From positions 28,262,788 through 28,326,787 of the forward strand of contig CM039508.1 in assembly GCA_022432975.1 (NCBI GenBank): DNA of 64,000 nt, written 5' to 3'. Within the stretch, counting starts at the first letter, position 1; every line of letters begins with the position of its first letter. Source of the stretch: Begonia masoniana (Eukaryota > Streptophyta > Magnoliopsida > Cucurbitales > Begoniaceae). Positions 32,317-43,280 of the stretch are shown in pieces. Made by a program: the position numbers and the translations under genes. The notes beneath the pieces are model-generated. The model did no database searches. It was given only the letters and a program-made list of their open reading frames with translations, and had not been told where the DNA came from.

Positions 32317-35300
32317 TGTAACGCCCCGAGTTATCTAAACCCGGTTTACGGCTGAACCGAACCATGACGTCTTGTTGCTAAATTTAAAATTTCACTCGAC
32401 AGCCAAAATTTGATTTTTTCTAAGACTAAATATATTTTAAAACTTGCAGCGGAAAATCAATTGGACATCAATGAAGCTAAGTAACCTGTGAAAACATTTT
32501 AAAATGACTGTTGGAAGTGTTAAGAGTAATTGGCTAAAAGACGTAAAGCTTAAAAAAAAAACGCGAATGCCCGTGAAGTTGCCGAAGGTCGAACACATCT
32601 GCCGACGAAAAAGTCAACGGAAGGAGCAGAAATAGGAATTAGGAGGTTTCTACCGATGACGTGTACAAACAACGCACTACCATCTACCGACAAGCCAACA
32701 CAACTACACCTTCATCCAACATCTGCCGATAGCAAAACTACAGGTTTTGCGACTTGCACCTGCCGATGACGTCAGCCGGATGACTCCTTCATCCAACATC
32801 TGCCGATAGCAAAACTACAGGTTTTGCGACTTGCACCTGCCGATGACGTCAGCCGGATGACTCCTTCATCCAACATCTGCCGATAGCAAAACTACAGGTT
32901 TTGCGACTTGCACCTGCCGATGACGTCAGCCGGATGACTCCTTCATCCAACATCTGCCGATAGCAAAACTACAGGTTTTGCGACTTGCACCTGCCGATGA
33001 CGTCAGCCGGATGACTCCTTCATCCAACATCTGCCGATAGCAAAACTACAGGTTTTGCGACTTGCACCTGCCGATGACGTCAGCCGGATGACTCCTTCAT
33101 CCAACATCTGCCGATAGCAAAACTACAGGTTTTGCGACTTGCACCTGCCGATGACGTCAGCCGGATGACTCCTTCATCCAACATCTGCCGATAGCAAAAC
33201 TACAGGTTTTGCGACTTGCACCTGCCGATGACGTCAGCCGGATGACTCCTTCATCCAACATCTGCCGATAGCAAAACTACAGGTTTTGCGACTTGCACCT
33301 GCCGATGACGTCAGCCGGATGACTCCTTCATCCAACATCTGCCGATAGCAAAACTACAGGTTTTGCGACTTGCACCTGCCGATGACGTCAGCCGGATGAC
33401 TCCTTCATCCAACATCTGCCGATAGCAAAACTACAGGTTTTGCGACTTGCACCTGCCGATGACGTCAGCCGGATGACTCCTTCATCCAACATCTGCCGAT
33501 AGCAAAACTACAGGTTTTGCGACTTGCACCTGCCGATGACGTCAGCCGGATGACTCCTTCATCCAACATCTGCCGATGAAGTCAACATAACTTCATCTGC
33601 CGATGGAGTCAACATAACTTCATCTACCGATAGATTTCCATCTGCCGATAGCAAAACTACAGGTTTTGCGACTTGCACCTGCCGATGACGTCAGCCGGAT
33701 GACTCCTTAAAATATACACTACATCTGCCGATAGCAAAACTACAGGTTTTGCGACTTGCACCTGCCGATGACGTCAGCCGGATGACTCCTTCATCCAACA
33801 TCTGCCGATCGCTAGACAACAAGACTTACCACTTTCATCTACTGATGACGTCAGCCGGATGACTCCTTCATCCAACATCTGCCGATCGCTAGACGACAAG
33901 GCTTACCACTTTCATCTACCGATGACGTCAGCCGGATGACTCCTTCATCCAACATCTGCCGATAGACTTTAGAACAGCAATTCTGCTGTATGCCAAGAAA
34001 GCTCTGACTATCAAAAGGATTTAAGCATTTTACTAAGACCAATCAGAGACAGATCAAATCATTGCATCACTTAAATCCAGTAGAAAACAGTATTTTCAAA
34101 ACCCAACAGATCACTAATATCAAAGATTCTCAGAATGTATTCAGAGTTTTGAAAACACTACTATCATAAAATTTTCAGAAAAAAAAACATCTATACTGAA
34201 CTAGTTACTCCCAACTCAACACCTGCAGCCATGGATTAAACCGCCTCAACAGATGACCAAACTGATGCCTGAAAATGCTCCTCCAACCAGCCTAATCCTC
34301 ATGTTGGTCGGTAAACATACCTTCAGTAACTTCTTCACCTACATCACAAAACTCATCTATTAGCCTAATGCTAAGCAAGTAGAGCGATGAATGAAATGGA
34401 TCAATGAAGCAATAATTTCCCTAAACATGCGGTCTCTACTTTCTCATCTCAGTTGTATTCAAATTCGTTCTCTGTTGATCCCTCTGTACGATGGGAAAGT
34501 GGATCAGTCATTCCCCAAAGCATACATCCTCTGATCTCAATTAAGGGGCGGATTAATTCCCTTAACAGTTAACTGGTCTGATCCCCCTGTAGGATTGGGA
34601 AGTGGATCACTTTTCCCAAAACCTCAATCCTCTGTTCTCAGTTAAGGGGCGGATTAATCCCCCTTAACAGTTGTTCTGATCATCCTGCTCACACTTACCA
34701 TGCGTTTCATGTAAATTCATTTTCGTAATCTTTCAAAAACATGATGCATGACAACTGGAAAATAAACATACAAAACATACATAAATCCTACTGTTTTGTG
34801 ATGTAGGCCCGAAGGCACAAACAAACTCTACTTACCTGGATTCTTGGCGAGTGCTCGGTTAGGAGCTTCTTCGGGATCTTTCTCACCTAGAACATAAACA
34901 GAACATTAAGTCAACCTGTAATAAACCTCATTCTAAGGCATTCAGAAAACCTAAGGGAATAGTTGGGAGTTCTGATCGCCAAGCATTACTGATTCTATGC
35001 TAAACCCGTATCTACTCACTTTCCTGATGAGTTCCCAAAATACATATCTAACACTTCCCCATACAATCTTCCTTAGTTACTAAGTCAGAAAAATCGAGGT
35101 AGAAACTTACCTAGCTCGGCGAACGGACTCGAGGAAGGAAATCGCCTGGGAAGTCTGCTGGTTTGAGCTGAAAACCGAGAGCAAGAATGAATAGTGGCGG
35201 CTAAGCTCAATAAATTCTTTTTAAATAGGTTATCCACTAATAAGTTTTTAATTTACCATAATGCCCTTGCATATCCATTCATTAACCTAATCCATATTTG

Positions 35301-35351
35301 CACATCTTAATTTGACAAATTAAATTGGGTTTAATGGAACCGGGTGCTACA
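32317..35351 (-). repeat. 5' LTR of element B, enlarged by a tandem array
   Basis: 3035 bp with the same ends as the 3' LTR. It lacks an 11-bp piece near its left end that the 3' LTR has. It gains eleven 77-bp units (32721-33567) plus partial copies at about 33645-33715 and 33725-33800. The remainder is almost identical to the 3' LTR, including the hairpin module at 34470-34680. LTRs are copied to be identical at integration, so the size difference must have arisen afterwards. Confidence 0.92.
32721..33567. repeat. 77-bp x 11 tandem array with TGACGTCA in each unit
   Basis: Unit starts (ATCTGCCGATAGC) fall at 32721, 32798, 32875 and so on to 33491, and the next ATCTGCCGAT at 33568 diverges; 847 bp is exactly 11 x 77. 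The copies look identical. Each has the short hairpin GCAAAACTACAGGTTTTGC and the palindrome TGACGTCA inside CCGATGACGTCAGCCGGATG. TGACGTCA is a known core for plant bZIP (TGA/CRE-type) factors; its use here is inference. Confidence 0.95.
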
Positions 35352-35562
35352 CACAGGGCCCTGCCACGTGGTTTCTCGAAGGCCATCTCACGTGTACTCA
35401 CGATCTTCTCCCCCCTGAAAGGAGTTTTTGCCTCCCTCCCCACTCGAACCCAAGACCTCAGGGACTAGTACCTGGGTTACAAGTGAGGAGTACCACTTGA
35501 GCTAGGGCCCTGTGTGAGCCAGGACTGCACGGCCTAGTCCATCGGGGGGTTAGGTCGTTACA
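35352..35562. repeat. Right part of the second SINE-like foldback unit
   Basis: Continues the copy cut at 18158 (CACAG is the duplicated target of element B). On the minus strand it has box A-like TAGCTCAAGTGGTA at 35491-35504 and box B-like GGTTCGAGT at 35442-35450. It then jumps directly to the terminal 55 bp in inverted orientation (GGGCCCTGTGTGAGCC ... GGTCGTTACA), so the second arm lacks its tRNA-like interior. The flanking CTACA at 35563 matches that at 17693, so the whole cluster lies between one pair of 5-bp duplications. Confidence 0.75.
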
Positions 35563-36221
35563 CTACAACTTCTGAGAAATTAACATCTACAACTAATTTC
35601 TTAACCATCAAATATTGATATCAAGATCGGTGATTCAAAGTCAGGAAATAGAGGTAGAAAAAATCAAATATTTCATCTTACCAAAAATTTCAATTTTTTC
35701 GATCTTCCAACAGCAATCCAAAAATTCAGGGTTTCTCTCTCTTCTACAATCACATAGACAACACTACGATAATCTCCTTTCAGCACAGAAGAATTTGAGT
35801 AAAACTTTAAACCGTTTGATAGTTTTGGAATTGGAAAGAAGATGGAAAAATTAAATTACCTAGAATTGGGTCTTTCTCCTTGACTAAGGTTGAAAATCGA
35901 GTTTCCAAATCGTCTCTGAAAATCACCGAGAGGAAGCCTTCCAAAGGGTGTGAAAATAAGAGAAATATTTTCTGTGGAGAGATCTTTACAAAATAAGATA
36001 TTAATGGAGAGGAGTGTGTAAAGGTGGAAGTTTAATGAGGGAAAAATACTTTTCACAGAGTGTAAAGTACACTTTTAGAATTTTCTTTTTCTCCCCCACT
36101 CCTCGGACTGTTTGCTATAAGTAAGGAAAATCTTCAATTAAGGTATAGCAACCCACGCATAAATGGGGTAATTAAACCAATTGATTCGCTTAACTCCTCA
36201 ATTCAAACTGTGGATTTCACA

Positions 36222-37511
36222 AAAAAATTGGATTTTTACACATACCTCGACAGAACTCTTAGCAACACTGCAATTTTCGGCTTTAACACTCTTCTGAAAT
36301 CACGATATAGAAATCCTTCAATAAGCAGTGAAGAAATTTGTTTATATTCTAGGAACTCCGCCCAGTAAATAGGAACCAAGGAAAGGGAAAGTTCGACTTA
36401 CCGAGTCGATGATCCCTTAGTCTCAGAGGCAGCCACCAACCTGCAAAAAACTTCCCTCAATCATCGATTATTATTCTGCCAAAAGATAAATTGTAGAGGT
36501 AGAGAAAGACAAGAGGCAAAAGAAAATTACATAGAGAGAATGAGGAGGGGAGGGTGAGAGTAAATGGGGGTAGAAGGAAAGAAACAAGGAAATGATTTTT
36601 TTTTCCTTCTCTGGACTCCCACGCTACCGCTAGAGTTGCAGGGGCATTCCAAATGAGAAAAAAAATTTCTTACGCGTATTATACAACGGTTACCACAAAG
36701 CTCGAGTGAGAAATTCTCACAATTCTATGACGTGTTTTTTAAATACCAAATAAATTTTTTAATAGTCTTGTCAAACAAAGCTATTATCTTCCTATAACAC
36801 TGTAAATCATAAAAAAATAAAAACAATTAGCATCGATATTTAAGTTAAAGTATCCACAAGAAAAAATCATAAATAGATGAAAAGAGAAACTACAGTAAAA
36901 AATAAAATTATTTTCTCCAATTTTAACCATGCGATAATTTTTCAAATTTTATTGATTTGATCTAGCGAAAAATCTTATGTGGTCTAACATTAACGAATCA
37001 CAACCATTCAAGTCGTATAAAGAGAGCTTATTGTGTAATTTACCAACTTTAGGTTAAAGTATAAATAAATAAAGTCCATAAAGCAATCGAAGGCCTACAC
37101 TCTCACCCCCACCCCAATGGTCCGACCCATCCATTATTGCCACAAGCTTTTTTGAAAAATCATAACTTCAATTTATTATTTTTGTCTTATAGTAGGTTTT
37201 TCGGATAATCAAACTCTGTACATGATTATGGGATAACTTACAATCGTATAAATAAATCATTAGTGCTGTTTCGTTTCAAGGAAAAAGAAACGTTCATTAT
37301 TGGGACCTTCTGTGCAATTGACCTAGAGATTTTATAACAACAAAGTTTGATTTGTTCAATAAGAAAAAACAGACTTAGCAGTAGTGGAGCTGCAATCATC
37401 AGCACAAATAACAAATGCTTTATTTATTACAAAGTAGAGACATATATTATACGGTATCAACTTATACTCTTATATGAAGTAATCTAGTCAATGATCAAAA
37501 TTTATTATATT
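36222..37511. other. AT-rich stretch without a recognised gene
   Basis: Left flank of the A 5' LTR. 36222-36700 has purine-rich and pyrimidine-rich tracts that could be an old LTR leader, but I could not match it to another repeat here. 36700-37511 is AT-rich and featureless to me. Confidence 0.5.
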
Positions 37512-37653
37512 TGTATATATTAAACAGTAGCTTATGATGTGCTATTTTTATATAGATCTTTAGGGATAATGAGTAGAGAATAATTTTTGTACTTTTAAGA
37601 GGCATCGACCAGAAGAAAATACACATAAAGAAATTTTCTCCCAATCTTCCTTT
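37512..37653 (+). repeat. 5' LTR of the copia element
   Basis: Shares CAGTAGCTTATGATGTGCTA (one base different), AATGAGTAGAGA, AAGAGGC and AAATTTTCTCCCAATCTTCC with the 3' LTR. Boundaries are accurate to a few bases. Confidence 0.8.
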
Positions 37654-37849
37654 ATGGCATCAGAGCAGATTCCTCTAGTTGGTATCCTCCTCTCCGTAAG
37701 TCTTGCGAGATCATAAGCAACGGAGAAAGCAGAAGCTCTGGAAGGGATAATCGACTAGAGCAGAGGAGGCAAATACTGTTGAGGCTGTCTTGAAGTAGTT
37801 TGTCCTCCAGATCCGTCGGCTTCTTCACTATTTGAGAAACTGGTCTTCT

Positions 37850-39210
37850 TGCGATTTCAGCAACAGATCTGCTCGCTGCTTTGGCATTTTCGTTGTGAAG
37901 ATGATTGATGACGAGCAATTGGGTTTTCTTGTCAATTTCCTTGGCATTTTCATCTTCGCTCTGGTGATTGCTTATCATTATGTGATGGCCAACCCTAAAT
38001 TCGAAAGAAATTGAGGATGCCCTGCTTTTTCTTTTTGTTTTTCCCTCTATTCAACTCAATTTTTCTTCTGTTGTTCAATCGTGTTATAACGATTGTAATC
38101 TCTTGCCCTCCAACACGAAATCCGACTATCGATATCTCGTCATAGGTGACGACAAGATCACCAAACCTCTTGATTATACCTCACTCTACTATCTTCATCC
38201 CTTCGATGGACCTCAAATTATTATCTGCCCTATTGTGTAAACTACAATGAATGGGTTCATTCGATGAGTAACAATTTTCGAGCAAAGAACAAGCTAGGCT
38301 TTCTCGATGGAACCATAACCAAGCCAAATCAAGGAACGCCAGAAACGACTTTATGGGTAACTATTAATTCCACTCTCGTGGGGTGGATCCATAATACTCT
38401 TGATCCAGCTCTTTGATCGTCTGTCCCCCAACTCAACGATGTGAGAGACATGTGGGAAGACATTAGATAGCAGTTCTCCATAGGAAATGGAATGATAATT
38501 CATGAGTTAGGAAATGGCTTGAGAATTCATGAGTTGAAGACACTGTTAAGTGCTTTTTAGCAACGGGGCAACTCTATGGAGTACTACAATAAATTACGGA
38601 AGATATGGGATGAACTTGCAAGATATTCCACTATTCCGATGTGTTCCTTGTTGGCTTAGATTCAACTTTTTATGGCACTGTTGTCTCACATATTTTGATG
38701 ATGGACCTCTTGCTTAGCTTAAACACAATTTTTGCTAAAATTGTGACTGAAGAGCGTCACCAAACTATTGCTCGAGACCGCGAAACCAATTCAGTTGTCG
38801 TCATTTACCAGCGCACGATATTGCCAAAGGGCGTAATGAACAGTCTCGTACTAATGTGGTATATTCTCATTGTGGCAAACCTGGACATGATTAAGAAAGT
38901 TGTTTTCAAAAAATTGGTTTCCCAAATTGGTGGTATTCCGAGAACCGTACTAATGGCAGGCCGGGTAAAGGAGGAGCCCGGTCTACACGAGAGGGAGGAA
39001 AGAGTTCAGATCGTGGTGGCCACGGGCAGGTAACTCATGCCGCAACCACTCCAAATTATGTGTTCCCGACACCTATGCAAGATTTAGATCGTCGTGGTAT
39101 TCCTAACCTCTCGGATGATCAATGAGCTACGCTGGTAAATATGCTAAACATTTCAAAAGCATAGTCTTCGTCAATTGAAAAATTGAGTGGTAAGTTTGAT
39201 TCTTCCGCTT
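37850..39210 (+). pseudogene. gag of the copia element
   Basis: Broken frames with copia gag features: an N-terminal region with VNYNEWVHS-like wording around 38240, then QFSIGNG, and the zinc-knuckle region near 38860-38910 (SHCGKPGHD...CF). The largest open piece, 38641-39033, holds part of the second half, but the knuckle is read in another frame. Several in-frame stops. Inactive. Confidence 0.75.
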
Positions 39211-40305
39211 AGTGGATCATCGATACTGGATGCTCGAATCACATAACCGGTAATACTAGACTATTTAGCAATTTGTTTGATGTTTCTCCTATTTTTGATG
39301 GGCTGCCTAATGGAAAACAAACAATTGTCACTAAAGAATGCACAATTATTTTGAGCAAGACCATGGTGCTTCATATTGTTTTATATGTTCCAGATCTTAT
39401 TTGTAATTTGTTGTCTGAGTCTCACCTTCTTGCCGATCTATCATATTCTGTCATTTTTACTAATAAGCTTTGAATCATATAGGACCGTGCATTGACGACT
39501 ATGATTGGAGCAGGTGAACAATGTGACGCAGTTTATTGGTTTCGTCTTTTGCAACAACTTCATGCTTATCAAACAACTGCAGGGGATAAAAGAAAATTGT
39601 GGCATCAAAGGTTGGGACATTCTTTTCCAAAAATTAACTTATTAAAAATTATGGAAATCAAGATGTTAATGTTACTCATGAACCTTGTGATATTTGCTTA
39701 AGAGCCAAACAAACTAGATGTGTGTTTCCTTTGAGAAATAGTAAAGCAAATGATGTTTTTGATTTAATCCAATGTGATATATGTGGTGTTTATACTATGC
39801 TTGCTAGCTTTGGTGCCGGTTATTTTTTAACTATTGTTGATGACTGTTCTTGGGTCGTATGGGTGTACTTGATGTCTGCAAAATCTAAAGTGCCTTAATT
39901 TATTCGGGATTTTTGCAAAATGGTTAAAACTCAATTTGATAAGCATGTTAAAATTCTACGGAGTGATAATAGAAAAGAATTTACATGTATCCATCGGTTT
40001 TATGCTAACAATAGTATTACTCATCAAACTTCTTGTGATGATACTCCACAATAAAATGGGAGGCTATAACGAAAACATAGACATATTCTTAATGTGACTC
40101 GTGCATTTCTTTTTCAACTTAATCTTCCCATTAATTTTTGGGGTGAGAGTATATTAACGACTACCTATGTCATCAATCGAACTCCTACTCCATTGCTTGA
40201 TAACAAAATGCCTCGTGAAATTCTCTTTGGTTCACCTCCTAAATATGATGCTCTTCATGTATTTGGTTGTCTTTGTTTTGTCAAAAATCAACCTCATTGA
40301 AAGAT
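39211..40305 (+). pseudogene. protease and integrase of the copia element
   Basis: WIIDTGCSNHITG at about 39212-39250 is the copia protease active site. Integrase begins with KRKLWHQRLGH and the paired cysteines CDICLRAKQ. The core has DLIQCDICG (the expected Asp block), LRSDNRKEFTC (second Asp) and a QNGRLRKH-type Glu region near 40050 in which stops replace conserved residues. It continues NFWGESILTTTYVINRTP...VFGCLCFV. At least four stops. Confidence 0.85.
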
Positions 40306-42362
40306 AAGTTTGGCTCTCGCCCTCGTAAATGTGTGTTTTTGGGATATCCTTTTGGTACAAAGGGGTGGTGTTTGTATGACTTAGAGAAACATGTGTTCTT
40401 TATATGTCGAGATGTTGTTTTTTATAAACAATATTTTCTTTTTGCCAATAATGTCTCCTTGCCTAATACTAGCAAAGTATTAGAAAAAAAGGAAATATTA
40501 TGACATTTCAACGTGTTTTGAGGATACTCCTTTAGCAAGGGGGAGTGAGGAACTGTTAACTATGATAGACGATATTGATAACGCAGTTGTACAGTAGGTT
40601 CTTCCAACTATGAATGATGACTTAGAAGAAAATGTTCAGCATGCAACTGGTCGAGGTCATCAAATAAAGAAACCCTCTAGTAAACTCAAAGATTTCATCA
40701 CCAACACTGTTCGTGTTACAAACCCAGTCACATCATTGATCACTGCTCCATCAAAGTCCTTAGGTACTTTTTATCCCATTGCTTACTATATAAATTCTGA
40801 TAAGTTTTCTATGAGACGCATATCTTTTTTGGCAACAATTACTGCAGGCACTGAACCCACATCCTTCAAAGAAGCGGTTAAGGATCCTTGTTGGCTGAAA
40901 TCAATGCAAGAAGAAATAGATACACTTGAGAAATGGGACGTGGACTTTAGAAGACCTTCCACCTGGGAAGAAAGCTATCGGGTGTAAGTGAGTCTATAAA
41001 ATCAAGTATCAATCTCATGGTACAATTGAAAGATTAAAGAGGTGACTAATAGTGTTCAGAAGTTGACAAATTCCATGGATTAACTTTAATGAAACATTTG
41101 CCCCCGTCTGTAAAATGGTCACGGTTCGTATGTTTTTTGTTATAGCAGTGGCAAGAAAGTAGGAACTGCACCAGATGAATGTGCATAATGCTTTTCTTCA
41201 TGGAGATCTTGATGAGGAGGTATATATGCAACTCTCTCCTGGTTTTAAATCTGGTGCTTCGGGTAAAGTGTGTCGTTTACGTAAGTCATTATATGGTTTT
41301 CGACAAGTGCCTAGGAATTGGTTTGCTAAACTCTCAACTGCTTTAGAGGATATTGATTTTCAACAATCTTATGCTGATTACTCATTGTTTAGCTACACCA
41401 AGGATGATGTTGTTTTACATGTCCTTATATACGTGGACGACATTATAATCACAGGTTCATCTTCATTTGCAATCGAAAAATTCAAGCAACAACTCAGTGA
41501 GAGATTTCATATGAAAGACTTGGGTACTCTCGAGTATTTTCTTGATATTGAAGTGGCACATGGAAAGGATAGTTTGTTTCTTTCACAATGCAAGTATGTC
41601 CTTGACATTATAAGTGAGACCAGCTTACTTAGAGCTCATCCTGCCTCCACACCTATGGAACAGAACCATAGTCTCTCCACCATCAATAGCGTCGCCTTCA
41701 AGTATCTAGAGAAGTATCGATGACTCATAGGTCACCTAATCTACTCAACGATTACCCATCCTGAGTTGAGCTACTCCGTTCATACATTAGCACAATTTAT
41801 GGGTGATCATCGTGTTGAACATTGGGACGCAATTTTGAGAGTTTTGCAGTATTTAAAAAGTTGTCCTCGACAGGGTATTCTGCTGCATGGGGAGAGTAAC
41901 TTTCAACTGTATGTTTTTTGTGACAGTGATTGGGCAGGCTGTTCTCTGTCTCGAAAATCATTAACTGGTTACTTTGTTCTTCTAAGCTCTTCACCTATCT
42001 CTTGGAAAACAATAAAATAATGAACTGTTTCTTGATCTTCTGCACAAGCTGAGTATAGATCTATGACCACTACTACTTGTGGGTTAAAATAGTTGAAGTC
42101 ACTTTTAGCCTGTTTTGGAATACAACATAAGCATCTTATGCGATTATTTTGTGATAGTCAAGCTGCCCTTTATATAGCGGCTAATCTGATTTTCCATGAA
42201 CGAACAAAACATATAGAAATGGATTGTCATTTTGTTCGTGATGTGTCTCATATTCGAACCAATGCTCAGCTAGCAGATATCTTGACCAAAGCTTTTAATA
42301 AATCTCAATTTTCTTTGCTTCTTAGCAAATTAGGTATTTGTGATCTTCATGCTCCAACTTGA
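40306..42362 (+). pseudogene. reverse transcriptase and RNase H of the copia element
   Basis: After a linker the RT shows NVHNAFLHGDLDEEVYM, CRLRKSLYGFRQVPRNW and the catalytic YVDDIIITG (about 41429-41455), continuing FHMKDLGTLEYFLDIEV. RNase H is read in pieces: CDSDWAGCSLSRKSLTGY at about 41920, CDSQAALYIAAN at about 42150 and the C terminus ADILTKAF near 42280. The best open piece is 41175-41723. Stops at 41724 and 42018 and a frame break around 40990-41100 inactivate it. Confidence 0.9.
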
Positions 42363-42376
42363 GGGAGAGTTATATA

Positions 42377-42517
42377 TGTGTAGATATTAAATAGTAGCTT
42401 ATGATGTGCTATTTTTATATAGGTCTTTAGAGATAATGAGTAGAGAGTAAGTTTTGTACTCTTAAGAGGCTTCGGCTGAAAAAAGACCGAAAGAAATTTT
42501 CTCCCAATCTTCCTTTA
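42377..42517 (+). repeat. 3' LTR of the copia element
   Basis: Pairs with 37512-37653. It ends about 230 bp upstream of the TATA box of the Dof gene. Confidence 0.8.
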
Positions 42518-42748
42518 AAATTAGTACCGAATGTGTCATTGTATCGCGTAAATGATTAAGAAAAAAAAAATCATTGCTATATCTGCTTGTTTTCATATTC
42601 ATTGGAGTGATGACCTCAACGCAATGATTTGTAAACAAGTCTACGTCAATTTTTCTGGTTTCTTCCATCTTCTTTTTCTTTTTTATTCCATTAAATTTTC
42701 TTTTTTATTTAAATTTTCTTCTTCTTATAAACACATTTTCTAAATCTT

Positions 42749-42755
42749 TATATAA
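42749..42755 (+). promoter_or_regulatory. Probable TATA box of the Dof gene
   Basis: TATATAA lies 100 bp before the start codon and about 40 bp before a long CT repeat. The spacing suggests transcription starting just before or within the CT tract. Confidence 0.6.
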
Positions 42756-42788
42756 CATACACAGACAAACATACATACATGATTTCCT

Positions 42789-42791
<3 letters not shown>

Positions 42792-42845
<54 letters not shown>
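42792..42845 (+). repeat. (CT)27 microsatellite in the Dof 5' leader
   Basis: 54 bp of pure CT ending three bases before the ATG. CT-rich leaders are common in plant genes. The reverse-strand open frame through it is a repeat artefact. Confidence 0.95.
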
Positions 42846-42848
<3 letters not shown>

Positions 42849-42850
<2 letters not shown>

Positions 42851-43280
42851 GGAGGAGTTATGTGAAAGCAGTAAAGATGAAGCGGGAATCAAGCTGTTTG
42901 GGAAGACGATCATATTCCAAAATACACAAGAAAATGAAAAGGTAATTAAGGCTGATCGGACGGAGGAGAAAGGGCAGGAAAAGATAATACCATGTCCGAG
43001 ATGCAAGAGCATGGAGACAAAATTTTGTTACTTCAACAACTACAACGTTAACCAACCCAGACATTTCTGCAAAGGTTGTCAGCGATTCTGGACAGCCGGT
43101 GGCGCCCTCCGCAATGTCCCTGTCGGGGCCGGACGCCGAAAGAACAAGCCTGCTTGCGGCGGCCTCAACCGGTTTCCTGAGACTTATCTCTATGGGCTGG
43201 CGGACTGGCCTTTCATGGCGGGGGATGAAAACTTTCGGCGAGACTTGGTAATGAAGCGGCGTAGGGCGAGACTCGAGTGA
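42849..43280 (+). CDS. Dof zinc-finger transcription factor, CDF4/COG1 (Dof1.5)-like
   Basis: 143 codons in a single exon. Residues 14-21 are IKLFGKTI, a motif near the N terminus of CDF-group Dof proteins. Residues 47-100 are a complete Dof domain ([31 protein letters not shown]..., cysteines 49, 52, 74 and 77, CX2CX21CX2C) ending in a basic GAGRRKNK. The C terminus [17 protein letters not shown] resembles the FRHDFPMKR ending that I recall for the small CDF4/COG1-type members, which run about 170 residues. Dof proteins bind AAAG in promoters in the nucleus; CDF relatives act in light and flowering control. It lacks the long C-terminal region of CDF1-3. The start is fixed by the N-terminal motif just after the leader. 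Apparently intact and the best host gene here. Confidence 0.93.

Larger units (their letters stand above)
18159..35351 (-). mobile_element. Element B: Ty3/gypsy chromovirus, complete but interrupted
   Basis: Minus-strand element with 5' LTR (32317-35351), Met-tRNA primer site, gag, pol, polypurine tract and 3' LTR (18159-20337), flanked by CACAG on both sides. A 7.3-kb element sits inside its gag. Apart from that and one small frameshift near the end of pol, the polyprotein frames are open. The two LTRs differ by about eight substitutions over their last 1.4 kb (counted by eye), but the 5' LTR is about 850 bp longer because of a tandem array. The domain order and the chromodomain-like tail place it with Tekay/Del chromoviruses. 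Confidence 0.93.
16865..36221 (-). repeat. 5' LTR of element A, interrupted by a nested insertion block
   Basis: Minus-oriented LTR running from TGTGAAATCCACAG (right end at 36221) to GTGTGACA (left end at 16865). Only 16865-17697 and 35563-36221 are LTR; everything between is inserted. The join is clear: the plus-oriented copy near 10160-10190 reads through the point where this copy is interrupted, with CTACA duplicated at 17693-17697 and 35563-35567. Restored length is about 1.5 kb against 1.67 kb for the other copy. No gene is present in the LTR parts. Confidence 0.88.
37512..42517 (+). mobile_element. Decayed Ty1/copia element with short LTRs
   Basis: About 5.0 kb between two similar terminal repeats of about 142 bp (37512-37653 and 42377-42517), with a primer-like TGGCATCAGAGC at 37654. 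The order is gag, protease, integrase, RT, RNase H (integrase before RT), which defines copia. A purine-rich GAGGGAGAG precedes the 3' LTR. The coding region has many stops and frameshifts. I could not find a clear target duplication. Confidence 0.9.

Noticed and set aside
32721..33567. Regular 77-bp repeats that could be mistaken for a CRISPR array
   Set aside because: The whole unit is repeated without variable spacers, and it lies inside a plant LTR. It is a tandem array.
42740..43064. Minus-strand frames over the Dof gene
   Set aside because: Shadows of the CT repeat and of the Dof domain; the plus-strand product has a complete zinc finger.
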